Assembly: GCA_029945725.1 (NCBI GenBank)
Contig: JAQSDB010000002.1
Coordinates: forward strand, 62,001 to 126,000
Source of the DNA: a bacterium
GTDB lineage: Bacteria > Pseudomonadota > Gammaproteobacteria > Pseudomonadales > Moraxellaceae
Direction: 5' to 3'
DNA length: 64,000 nt
Made by a program: the position numbers and the translations under genes
The notes under the pieces: model-generated
What the model was told of the DNA's origin: nothing
What the model saw: only the letters and a program-made list of their open reading frames with translations
Database searches by the model: none
Shown here: in pieces, positions 27,264-34,246 of the stretch
How the letters are laid out: the number at the start of each line of letters is the position of its first letter
How positions within the stretch are numbered: the stretch's first letter is position 1

Positions 27264-28298
27264 ATGACAACAGGAATGATGGCAGCGACGGCCTTTTCTC
27301 GTCGCTTTTTTGCGGGGATCAGTGCGGCGGTTTTGTTGGTGATGGGGGCTTCAGCGGCAGCGGCAGCGACACAGACAATCTGTGTATTTGACCCTGTAGG
27401 CACACAGGGCGACGCCTACAGCATGATGAAAGATTTCAAGCTCACGGCCCAGAAGTGGGGCGCGAATATCGAGCTTCGGGCCTATACCGATGAGCGTGTG
27501 GCTGCCGAGGATTTCAAGGCTGGCCAGTGTGATGGCGCCATCATGACCGGCCTGCGTGGCCGTCAGTTCAACCAGTTTACGGGCAGCATCGACTCCGTTG
27601 GGGCAATTCCAACCTACAAGCACATGCGTAGCGTGGTTGAGTTGCTGTCGTCGCCGAAATCGGCGCCACTGATGGTTAATGGCCCTTATGAAGTTGCGGG
27701 TATCGTGCCGCTCGGGGCTGCCTATGTCTTTGTGCGTGATCGCAACATCAACTCGATTGAAAAAGCCGCTGGCAAAAAAATTGCTGTGCTGGAATGGGAC
27801 AAGTCGCAGGCGAAGATGGTGCAGCAGCTTGGCGCTCAGCCCGTGGCCTCGGACATCACCAATTTCGCCCCTAAATTCAATAATGGCCAAGTTGATATTA
27901 TTGCGGCGCCGGCCATTATCTATAAGCCTTTTGAGCTTTATAAGGGGCTTGGTACAACGGGAGCCATTTATCGTTTTCCTCTGGTGCAGATCACGGCCAA
28001 CCTGATCATTCGTCACGAGAAATTTCCCCCCGGGTTTGGCCAGAAATGTCGTGACTATATTGCGACTCAACTGGATCGTGCCTTCAGCATCATCAAGAAA
28101 ACCGAATCTGAAATTGATGAGAAGTACTGGCTTGATATTCCCGAAAAAGAAAAAATAAATTACACCAAACTGATGCGTGAAGCGCGCTTGCAGTTGACCC
28201 AGGATGGCACCTACGACAAGCGCATGATGGCGGTGCTCAAGCGTGTGCGTTGCAAATATGAGCCTGTAGCAGCGGAATGCTCGCTCAAGGATGAATAA
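27264..28298 (+). CDS. Secreted periplasmic-binding-like protein, paralogue 2 of 3
   Basis: This protein of about 344 residues has a signal peptide ending near ASAAAAA-TQT. Its mature sequence follows paralogue 1 block by block: ICVFDPVGTQGDAYSMMKDF, EDFKAGQCDGAIMTGLRGRQFNQFTGSIDSVG, GKKIAVLEWDKSQAKMVQQLGAQPV, FNNGQVDIIAAP, and a C-terminal RVRCKYEP with AECSLKDE. The shared four-cysteine pattern suggests conserved disulfides in the periplasm. The chosen ATG at 27264 gives a plausible signal peptide; 27237 is an alternative. Confidence 0.8.
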   Translation: MTTGMMAATAFSRRFFAGISAAVLLVMGASAAAAATQTICVFDPVGTQGDAYSMMKDFKLTAQKWGANIELRAYTDERVAAEDFKAGQCDGAIMTGLRGRQFNQFTGSIDSVGAIPTYKHMRSVVELLSSPKSAPLMVNGPYEVAGIVPLGAAYVFVRDRNINSIEKAAGKKIAVLEWDKSQAKMVQQLGAQPVASDITNFAPKFNNGQVDIIAAPAIIYKPFELYKGLGTTGAIYRFPLVQITANLIIRHEKFPPGFGQKCRDYIATQLDRAFSIIKKTESEIDEKYWLDIPEKEKINYTKLMREARLQLTQDGTYDKRMMAVLKRVRCKYEPVAAECSLKDE

Positions 28299-28374
28299 GT
28301 ACGAAAGCCCGGATGCTGTCGATAAACCGCTGGTGCATGGGTGCCAGCAAAAAACGAGTTTTCGAGGTTGGTTG

Positions 28375-29382
28375 ATGAATATTCAATTCCGTGCATCCTG
28401 GAAGTGCCTTGCCGGTGTTTTTTCCGGGTTACTGCTGGCTACTTCGGCGCAAGCACAAACAGCCTGTGTATTCGATTTTATGGGGTCTCAGGGCGAGACC
28501 TACGCGATGGCCCGGGATTTCACGCTGGAGGCCAGGCGTGCCGGCATTAACATGACGCTCAAGCCCTATATGAGCGAGGCGGTGGCCTATGAGGATTTCA
28601 AGGCAGGCCAATGCGATGCGGTCATGATGACCAATCTGCGTGCACGACAACTCAACAAGTTTGTCGGTAGCGTTGATGCGATCGGCGCAGTGCGTACGGG
28701 TGAGGAGCTGCGTGCCGTGATCGAGTTGCTGATGAGTCCCAAGAGCAGCAAGCGCATGGTGAGTGGTCCTTATGAGGTAGTGGGCATTATTCCGCTGGGG
28801 CCTGTCTATCCGTTTGTGAATGATCGCAGGATCAATACCCTGGCCAAGGCGGCGGGTAAGCGCATTGCCGTGTTTGACTGGGACAAGACACAGGCGAGTC
28901 TGGTACAGAAAATCGGCGCTCAGCCCGTGTCTGCCGACATCATTACCTTTGCCGGCAAGTTCAATAATAACCAGGTCGATATTATTGCCTCTCCGGCACT
29001 CGCATTTCGTCCGCTGGAGTTGCAGCGCGGTCTCGGTACCAGCGGCGCGATTGTAAACATGCCCTTTATGCAAATCACGGCCGTGGTTCTGATCCGTCAT
29101 GAGCGCTTTCAGCCAGGTGACGGACAAAAGCTGCGTAATATTGCTGCCAAACGCATTGATCCGGCTTTCGCGCTGATCAAGCGGTCGGAGGACGATATTC
29201 CGGCGCAGTACTGGTCCCAGGTACCACAGGTCGAGAAGGCCGGTTATTTTCGGATGATGCGGGAAGCCCGCGTTCAGCTTACCAAGGATGGTGAATACGA
29301 CCCTGACATGATGCACTTTCTCAAGCGCGTGCGTTGCCGCTACAGTCCGGAAGATGCCGAATGCATCCTGGATGAAGAGTAG
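28375..29382 (+). CDS. Secreted periplasmic-binding-like protein, paralogue 3 of 3
   Basis: This protein of about 335 residues has a signal peptide ending near TSAQA-QTA. It is more diverged than copies 1 and 2: ACVFDFMGSQGETYAMARDF, EDFKAGQCDAVMMTNLRARQLNKFVGSVDAIG, GKRIAVFDWDKTQASLVQKIGAQPV, FNNNQVDIIASP, RVRCRYSP and AECILDEE. The start at 28375 has GAGG 7 bases upstream. An earlier ATG at 28291 overlaps the end of paralogue 2 and would bury the signal peptide. A strong terminator closes the cluster. Confidence 0.8.
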   Translation: MNIQFRASWKCLAGVFSGLLLATSAQAQTACVFDFMGSQGETYAMARDFTLEARRAGINMTLKPYMSEAVAYEDFKAGQCDAVMMTNLRARQLNKFVGSVDAIGAVRTGEELRAVIELLMSPKSSKRMVSGPYEVVGIIPLGPVYPFVNDRRINTLAKAAGKRIAVFDWDKTQASLVQKIGAQPVSADIITFAGKFNNNQVDIIASPALAFRPLELQRGLGTSGAIVNMPFMQITAVVLIRHERFQPGDGQKLRNIAAKRIDPAFALIKRSEDDIPAQYWSQVPQVEKAGYFRMMREARVQLTKDGEYDPDMMHFLKRVRCRYSPEDAECILDEE

Positions 29383-29390
29383 CGGCGCAA

Positions 29391-29430
29391 GACATAAAAA
29401 AGCCCGGAAAATGCCGGGCTTTTTTATGTC
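29391..29430. terminator. Bidirectional terminator after the solute-binding-like cluster
   Basis: A 17-bp perfect inverted repeat with a core AGCCCGG/CCGGGCT and a 6-base loop is flanked by A6 and T6. Confidence 0.93.
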
Positions 29431-29510
29431 TGCAAGAGGCTGGTCTGGGCGCCATATGGCGAGCCTGTTGTGTCTGGTCTTTGGCGGTGAGTGTGCGCCT
29501 GGCCGGAAAA

Positions 29511-29540
29511 CAGAAAGGGCCACATGAGCGGCCCTTTCTG
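29511..29540 (-). terminator. Hairpin next to attL, probably the original tRNA-Met terminator
   Basis: An 11-bp perfect stem CAGAAAGGGCC/GGCCCTTTCTG has an 8-base loop. Read on the minus strand it ends in TTTT. It lies 11 bp beyond the island's left repeat. In an uninterrupted chromosome it would lie just after the tRNA-Met 3' end, so it looks like that gene's terminator, displaced by the insertion. Confidence 0.65.
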
Positions 29541-29551
29541 CAGAAAATATA

Positions 29552-29565
29552 TGGTGGCTATGGCG
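29552..29565. repeat. attL: 14-bp direct repeat of the tRNA-Met 3' end
   Basis: TGGTGGCTATGGCG is identical to 38481-38494, the CCA end and acceptor/T-arm edge of tRNA-Met read on the plus strand. It marks the left boundary of the integrated element. Confidence 0.85.
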
Positions 29566-29693
29566 TCCACCGAACAATGGCCTGCAATCCTTTGGTGGCA
29601 AGGGTCTTAGGGTTTTATCTTGTCGAGATACCCCCAAAAAGACCACCTTTCCTTGTTGTGGCTAGATCTAACCCACAGGATAAGATGGCGGCT

Positions 29694-29798
29694 TTACTGA
29701 TGCCCTCTGTCCGGCTTCATGGTCGCTGTAAAAGCGACAGGCGGCGCGCCCTGCTCCCGCGGCAGGAGGTGGGCGCGCTGGGTGCAATGGCTTTGCCA
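29694..29798 (-). pseudogene. Possible remnant of a P4-type Icd/Ash-like coding region
   Basis: A minus-strand frame of 34 codons bounded by stops contains LLPREQGAPPVAFTATMKP. It resembles, from memory, the C-terminal part of Icd-like/Ash-family proteins of P4-like elements. There is no start codon or full domain. It overlaps the folded segment at 29722-29778. This is a weak identification. Confidence 0.3.
29722..29778. ncRNA. Candidate structured RNA at the left end of the island
   Basis: Two consecutive hairpins lie in a segment without a convincing gene: GTCGCT/AGCGAC (loop 5) and GCGCGCCC/GGGCGCGC, which encloses a smaller CTGC/GCAG stem. Strand is unknown. In P4 the corresponding region makes a small immunity RNA, so this is worth testing, but no homology is claimed. 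The rest of 29566-29921 shows nothing definite. Confidence 0.3.
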
Positions 29799-29921
29799 TC
29801 AAGGCGCTGCGGTCTTTACGGATTGGCAATCGTCCGAGCGCGCGCTAGCTTTCACCCCTTCAGCTTGGTCATTGTGCACCCTATAGACCCAAGAAAAGCT
29901 GGCTAATTGAGAGGGGCGGCG

Positions 29922-30536
29922 ATGAATATATTCTCTAAGTTCAATCGGAAAAATATTGATGATCGGCAAATAGATACCCTGATTGGAATCAGTAAGGGAA
30001 TAGTTTCTGATGGCGTCGTTAATCAAGGTGAAGCCGAGTTTCTGCTGACGTGGCTTATACAGAGCATTCAGTCAAATGAAAATCCGGTAATTATAAACCT
30101 ACTCGCTAAAGTTGAGGCATTCCTTGCGGACGGGGTTCTTGATAAAGAAGAGTCGCAGGAACTGCTCGCAATACTGCGAAAAATATCTGGAGATTCATCA
30201 GAAATTGGTGAATTGGCAAAGACAAGCTCTCTTCCTATAAATGTACCGGCGCCATCGATAGTATTTGAAGGGAGGATCTTTCTTTTTACGGGCACCTGCG
30301 CATACGGAAGCCGCAAACAATGCGAAGAAGCTATTGAGTCGCTTGGCGGCATTAACGCAAAAAATGTCACAAAGGACCTTAGCTATTTAATTTTGGGTAC
30401 CTACGTTACTGATAGCTGGGCTCATGAATCATTTGGCCGAAAAATTGAAAAGGCGATGACCTACCGCAGCCAAGGTGCTCCGCTAGCTATCGTAACGGAG
30501 GATCACTGGGCTACGGCAGGAAATCTATTTCCCTGA
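29922..30536 (+). CDS. TerB-like helical domain plus BRCT domain protein (island cargo)
   Basis: This protein of about 204 residues has an acidic helical N-terminal half (GISKGIVSDGVVNQGEAEFLLTWLI, then FLADGVLDKEESQELL) that resembles a TerB-like domain or its EF-hand-like repeats. Residues 112-204 form a BRCT domain like that of NAD-dependent DNA ligase (IFLFTGTCAYGSRKQCEEAIESLGG, then YLILG). It is AT-richer than its neighbours and is the only plus-strand gene of the island, at the end opposite the integrase, where satellites carry cargo. A DNA-damage or defence role is possible but unproven. GAGAGGGGCGG precedes the ATG. Confidence 0.75.
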   Translation: MNIFSKFNRKNIDDRQIDTLIGISKGIVSDGVVNQGEAEFLLTWLIQSIQSNENPVIINLLAKVEAFLADGVLDKEESQELLAILRKISGDSSEIGELAKTSSLPINVPAPSIVFEGRIFLFTGTCAYGSRKQCEEAIESLGGINAKNVTKDLSYLILGTYVTDSWAHESFGRKIEKAMTYRSQGAPLAIVTEDHWATAGNLFP

Positions 30537-30546
30537 AACCCGCAAC

Positions 30547-31155
30547 CTAAGCTGCAGCCTGTCCGAGCTCCTGCCGGCATTCCCACTCAGCCAGCGGAAA
30601 CGCCAGAGTGTGTAGCAGGTCAGGACGCTCCACATCCGGAAACACCTGTTCATCGGCCAGAATCTTCCGCAGGAAGCGCAGTATTTCGAATGGCTGCAAC
30701 TCGTAACCATAGCCGGTCCATACCTGCTCCAGGCTATCAAGCGGGCCATGCTCTACATTGAGGTCGCGCAGTTGCCAGCCGCCCCAGTTGCCATCCCCAT
30801 AAGGCTTGCTGGCCCGAACCATGGCCACTTCCCCAACGCACTGACAGGCGAGCCGGGCCCGGGCCTCCTGAGCGGATACAGACCAGTCCGTGACAGGGTG
30901 CTGCCAGTCCAATGACAGCAGCTGTGCCATCGGCGTGACTTCCTTACCTTCGGGCATTTCCTTACCCGCATCCGCGCGGGTAAGGTTTTTTCTGACTCCA
31001 GCCGCCCGGTATTTTTTCAGGTTGGCTTCGGACTCATCGACGTTTACCTTTCCCTCGCAAGTTACTACCCATCCTCGCTTTTTCCACATCGTCACTGTCT
31101 TTTCGCTGACGCCGTGGCGGCGCGCAAATGCAGCCTGCTTCATCATTGTTGCCAT
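30547..31155 (-). CDS. Nu1-like HTH protein, possible small terminase or packaging regulator
   Basis: The protein is 202 residues. An N-terminal winged HTH (QAAFARRHGVSEKTVTMWKKRGWVV, about 7-31) is followed by VNVDESEANLKKYRAAG, the layout of phage terminase small subunits of the Nu1 type. The remaining 140 residues are not recognised. AGGAG lies 8 bases before the ATG at 31155. No large terminase is present. It could instead be a DNA-binding regulator. Confidence 0.6.
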   Translation of the reverse strand: MATMMKQAAFARRHGVSEKTVTMWKKRGWVVTCEGKVNVDESEANLKKYRAAGVRKNLTRADAGKEMPEGKEVTPMAQLLSLDWQHPVTDWSVSAQEARARLACQCVGEVAMVRASKPYGDGNWGGWQLRDLNVEHGPLDSLEQVWTGYGYELQPFEILRFLRKILADEQVFPDVERPDLLHTLAFPLAEWECRQELGQAAA

Positions 31156-31338
31156 GTGCTTGTCTCCTAAAACCTTACCTAAATTTGTGAGTCTTTAGCT
31201 GGGAAAAAGATGCGGTGCGCAATTGCCCTCGGTCCTCACATAACAGGGAGGGACCCGCTCGAATATTGATGCCTATACCTTCCGGCCCAAGCTTTTCCAC
31301 ACCGGTGCCGGCATCCTGTTGTTCTTCACCCCGAGTGA

Positions 31339-31415
31339 CCATAGGTGCTCACATTCTCCAAAGGTGCTCACGTTCTGGGAGTGAGCATGTATGGTGTTTT
31401 GGTGAGCACCTATGG
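31339..31415. repeat. Iteron-like cluster 1 (four 14-bp sites, two forward and two reverse)
   Basis: Sites lie at 31339-31352 and 31358-31371 (forward, CCATAGGTGCTCAC type) and at 31381-31394 and 31402-31415 (reverse). Each contains the invariant core TGCTCAC. Spacers are 5, 9 and 7 bp, the last TGTTTTG. The same arrangement recurs at 34279-34355. It lies in the 437-bp non-coding gap between the Nu1-like and hub genes, where nothing else was seen. Confidence 0.85.
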
Positions 31416-31592
31416 ATTAAGGCCACCATAGGCACTCCGCATTCACCACTGTGGTGCGCTTGTACCAGGCGCACCGGGCCTCATTTACGGATGAGCATTA
31501 TTCATCCAGCTATTCAGCATTCATGCGGCTTGCGGCTATGCATCCCGCCACTTTCGCGCCACTCACTTTGTAATTACACATCGTGATCATCT

Positions 31593-32801
31593 CTACAGTG
31601 ATGCCGGTGGGCGATTAAGATCCGCGATCACATCACCCAGCAATGGTTGAAGAATCACCGGCTCTGGCAGGAAGGCTGCAGGTGGCATGATGACCAGATC
31701 AGCATGGGTGCCGCTCTCATCAAGCCGGTATGTCACCTCACTGATCAGCCATTCCCCGCCCTTGATCTTGAGTGATGGAATAGAAAGATGGACGCGGGTG
31801 TTGGGTCTATACAGGTTGCGGTTCACATCGCGCCAGCCGTCAGTGGTAATGCGAACCTCTGAGGATCTACCCTTACGGCGGGCACTCTCCCATGCGGTGC
31901 GTCTCATGAGCATATCCAGATACCCCACACCAATCTCTGCGACTACAACCAGAGGGCGATGCCTGAGCACGTACGGGTCAGTGACGGTGAAAACCTTATT
32001 GGCATCAGGCTGCCTGGCATCAGGGGCATAAATGTCCCACAGCGGATTGAACGACAGGAGTTGTGCGTGATACTCCGAATAGCGCTGGTCCATCGAGAAA
32101 ATGGCAGTGGCGCGCTCGATATTCACGCCTTCTTCAAATCCGCTGCCGGCATATTCATCGCTGGCGTGCGCAAGAAGAATATTTCCGTCCGGGGTTTCAT
32201 AGCACAGCACGGCGGCATTGCGGCAGACTCGCTCAATGATGGTCCACGGGGTTTCACCAGGGATGACGTTAAATTGCTGGTAATCGACTTTGGTCTTACA
32301 GCCCGCCTGCTGCTTAACGGTTACTTTGAAGGGATTCGCCAGCGTCTGAGCCACAGTGAGGGCGTCGCCGTCAATGATCTGGCCGCCCTTCACCAAGGTA
32401 GAGCAGTCAACAAGATCTTGGCACTTGCCGCGCCCAGTAACCGTTATTGAGTGCGAGCCGGCATCAAGGCTGGGCATGTAGCGGTCAACATATCCAGTCA
32501 TGATCAGGTCCTTGCCTGACATTACTTCACAGTCAGCCCCTGGCTTCATAAGCAGGCCGCTATATTGGCCTGCTCGGGGCGTCATAAGCAGCTCGTTGAA
32601 CTCACCCGGATAGCGCTCCGTCATGCTGACTTCAAAGTCTGGCGGGCATCGTTCAATGCCGCGAGTGATGCGAATGCTGGTCCAGCCACGCAAAACAGTG
32701 TTTCCAATCTTAATCGAAAGATCATTTCTGAAAATAATGTCATCGGGTGTGACCACTCCAATGCTATGCAATAACTCGGTTGGGTCGAATGTATCTGTCA
32801 T
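31593..32801 (-). CDS. Mu gpP/gp44-like baseplate hub protein
   Basis: This 402-residue protein shares the order of landmarks of Mu P: GWTSIRITRGIERCPPDFEVSMTE (about 34-57), ITVTGRGKCQDLVDCSTLVKGGQ, VIPGETPWTIIERVCRNAAVLCYETPDGN, then YVLRHRPLVVVAEI and ISEVTYRLDESGTHADLVIMPPAAFLPEP. Such proteins form the trimeric hub of contractile-tail baseplates. It is full length, yet no other tail gene is present. GGAG lies 9 bases before the ATG, inside the end of the preceding gene. Confidence 0.82.
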   Translation of the reverse strand: MTDTFDPTELLHSIGVVTPDDIIFRNDLSIKIGNTVLRGWTSIRITRGIERCPPDFEVSMTERYPGEFNELLMTPRAGQYSGLLMKPGADCEVMSGKDLIMTGYVDRYMPSLDAGSHSITVTGRGKCQDLVDCSTLVKGGQIIDGDALTVAQTLANPFKVTVKQQAGCKTKVDYQQFNVIPGETPWTIIERVCRNAAVLCYETPDGNILLAHASDEYAGSGFEEGVNIERATAIFSMDQRYSEYHAQLLSFNPLWDIYAPDARQPDANKVFTVTDPYVLRHRPLVVVAEIGVGYLDMLMRRTAWESARRKGRSSEVRITTDGWRDVNRNLYRPNTRVHLSIPSLKIKGGEWLISEVTYRLDESGTHADLVIMPPAAFLPEPVILQPLLGDVIADLNRPPASL

Positions 32802-32807
32802 GATTTA

Positions 32808-33185
32808 TTACTCCAGTTTGTTTGCCCGGCCGTAGCCGGGCGAATGTTGTAATTTGAATGCTGTCTCTACTGCTTGCAGACTCTTCAGAAGATCAATGCA
32901 CTTTTCTGTTGGCATCGTCGTTTTAAACGCCAGGGACACCGCCTGATGAAAGCGGCCGGTCTTCTGGCCGTATCTCACGATGGCAGCGCAGCGGTCGCGC
33001 TCCTCCAAGGCAGCCTTACTGTTTGATACCTCGTCGATTGCGCCAGGGGCTTCACGGGCATCAGCCATCTGCCGCGGCGCCGGGGCTTTTGCTGTCTTAA
33101 CCTTCGGCACAGCAGGTGCGACTGCTGGCTGCTTAGCCTTTGGCTTGCTGAGCAGTCCCAGCAAATGGGATACGCGCATATTCAT
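32808..33185 (-). CDS. Small scaffold/protease-tail-like phage protein
   Basis: This 125-residue protein has a Lys/Pro/Ala-rich N-terminal half and a C-terminal block (ALEERDRCAAIVRYGQKTGRFHQAVSLAFKTTMPTEKCIDLLKSL). That block resembles the short tail found after phage S49/ClpP-type head proteases and in scaffold proteins (ERARI-x-x-IL, a gap, then A-x-x-LA-x-x-T-x-MS). There is no protease domain. I infer a capsid-assembly factor or decoy scaffold; the match is short. GAGG lies 5 bases before the ATG at 33185. Confidence 0.5.
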   Translation of the reverse strand: MNMRVSHLLGLLSKPKAKQPAVAPAVPKVKTAKAPAPRQMADAREAPGAIDEVSNSKAALEERDRCAAIVRYGQKTGRFHQAVSLAFKTTMPTEKCIDLLKSLQAVETAFKLQHSPGYGRANKLE

Positions 33186-33192
33186 AGCCGCC

Positions 33193-33861
33193 TCACTCAG
33201 TCGGGTAGATTTCAAAGCCGACACTGGAAAGCTCGGCACGCATCCGCAATAAGTATGGGGATCCAACATCAGTGCTATTCAAGACCGGCAGGGCTCGAAA
33301 GTTGTTTTCCATGCAATCCGAAAGGTGCTTCTGGTTGCTGGTAATGTAGAGGCTGGCAAGATTGGAAAATCTCACGCTGTTCGTGAGGACTCCGTGAACC
33401 TTTCCTGCGCCGACGATTTTTTGAAGTGCCTCTTCAATTTTCGCCAGGGCCTCCTTGTAAAGATTCTCTCCGGCAGCGAATTCATCGCGGGCCATCTTCT
33501 CCGCCTCATCCATGCGTAGCGCCTTGATCACGGCCAGCTCCGCATCAATGGCGGCTATCTGCTCCTGCAGGATGGGGATTGCGTTGGCGGCGGCCTCTCC
33601 GTCCCGTATGGCGTCGCCGTGCGCGTCCCCGGCCTTCTTGATGGCTGCCTCAAGCCCTGCCGTGTTCGCCTTGATCTTGGCGATGAATGCGCGGGCCTCT
33701 GCGTCGGCCTTCTGGCTAAACAGGGCGTCTATCTCGCCCTTGTGCCGGTCGCGAGTATCGGATGCCGCCTGGCAGCGGTTGACCTCTTCCTGCAGCTTGG
33801 CTTTTTCGGCCTCCTTGCTTTTGTAGGTGTTGCTCAGTTTTTTGATTGCTTCGATGCTCAT
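33193..33861 (-). CDS. Coiled-coil protein of unknown function (island)
   Basis: This 222-residue protein is dominated at about 1-140 by charged Ala/Glu/Lys heptads (KEAEKAKLQEEVNRCQ, then IPILQEQIAAIDAELAVIKAL) and has a more globular C-terminal 70 residues. No family is recognised. The start at 33861 has GGAG 8 bases upstream; 84 extra upstream bases in the frame look non-coding. It lies in the minus-strand island operon. Confidence 0.65.
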   Translation of the reverse strand: MSIEAIKKLSNTYKSKEAEKAKLQEEVNRCQAASDTRDRHKGEIDALFSQKADAEARAFIAKIKANTAGLEAAIKKAGDAHGDAIRDGEAAANAIPILQEQIAAIDAELAVIKALRMDEAEKMARDEFAAGENLYKEALAKIEEALQKIVGAGKVHGVLTNSVRFSNLASLYITSNQKHLSDCMENNFRALPVLNSTDVGSPYLLRMRAELSSVGFEIYPTE

Positions 33862-33883
33862 GGGTGCTTCTCCGTTGGTTGGG

Positions 33884-34246
33884 TTACTGCAGGTGTGATT
33901 CATAGGTGGCGTGCAAGATCTGGCCTTGCTGGCAATACCTGCCAAATCTGGCGTTGCAGTCTTTGCAGGCTAGGATGTGATTCAGGTACAGCTCGTGATC
34001 TGGCCGGCAGGCGGCCATGCGATCCCAGAAGGTCAGCGGTGCGGTGGTTGGTTCGGTTGGTGCTGGATTGGCGGGCGGATCATTGGCGGTGAGAAGGTTA
34101 AGCAGGTCCGCTTTATGGCGCCTGATTTCGGCGAGAAGATCGGGGTGTATTGCACCGCGTGGCGCATCAATTTTTAGTTGCTGGCCATCAGCGCGAACGG
34201 ATGCCCCAAGGTCGGCCAGCGTTGCCAGAAGTTCCTGGGGCATCAT
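33884..34246 (-). CDS. TubC-N-like domain protein with a cysteine-rich C-terminus
   Basis: The protein is 120 residues. Residues 1-50 (LLATLADLGASVRADGQQLKIDAPRG, then LLAEIRRHKADLLNLL) match the TubC N-terminal docking-like domain, also common in phage and island proteins. The C-terminal part has CRPDHELYLNHILACKDCNARFGRYC, a possible zinc site. Its ATG overlaps the stop of the ATPase gene (ATGA), so the two are translationally coupled. Confidence 0.65.
   Translation of the reverse strand: MMPQELLATLADLGASVRADGQQLKIDAPRGAIHPDLLAEIRRHKADLLNLLTANDPPANPAPTEPTTAPLTFWDRMAACRPDHELYLNHILACKDCNARFGRYCQQGQILHATYESHLQ

Noticed and set aside
29481-29906. Plus-strand frame of 141 codons crossing attL
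   Set aside because: It spans the chromosome-island junction and a hairpin, so it cannot be an ancestral gene. It has no motif or ribosome binding site.
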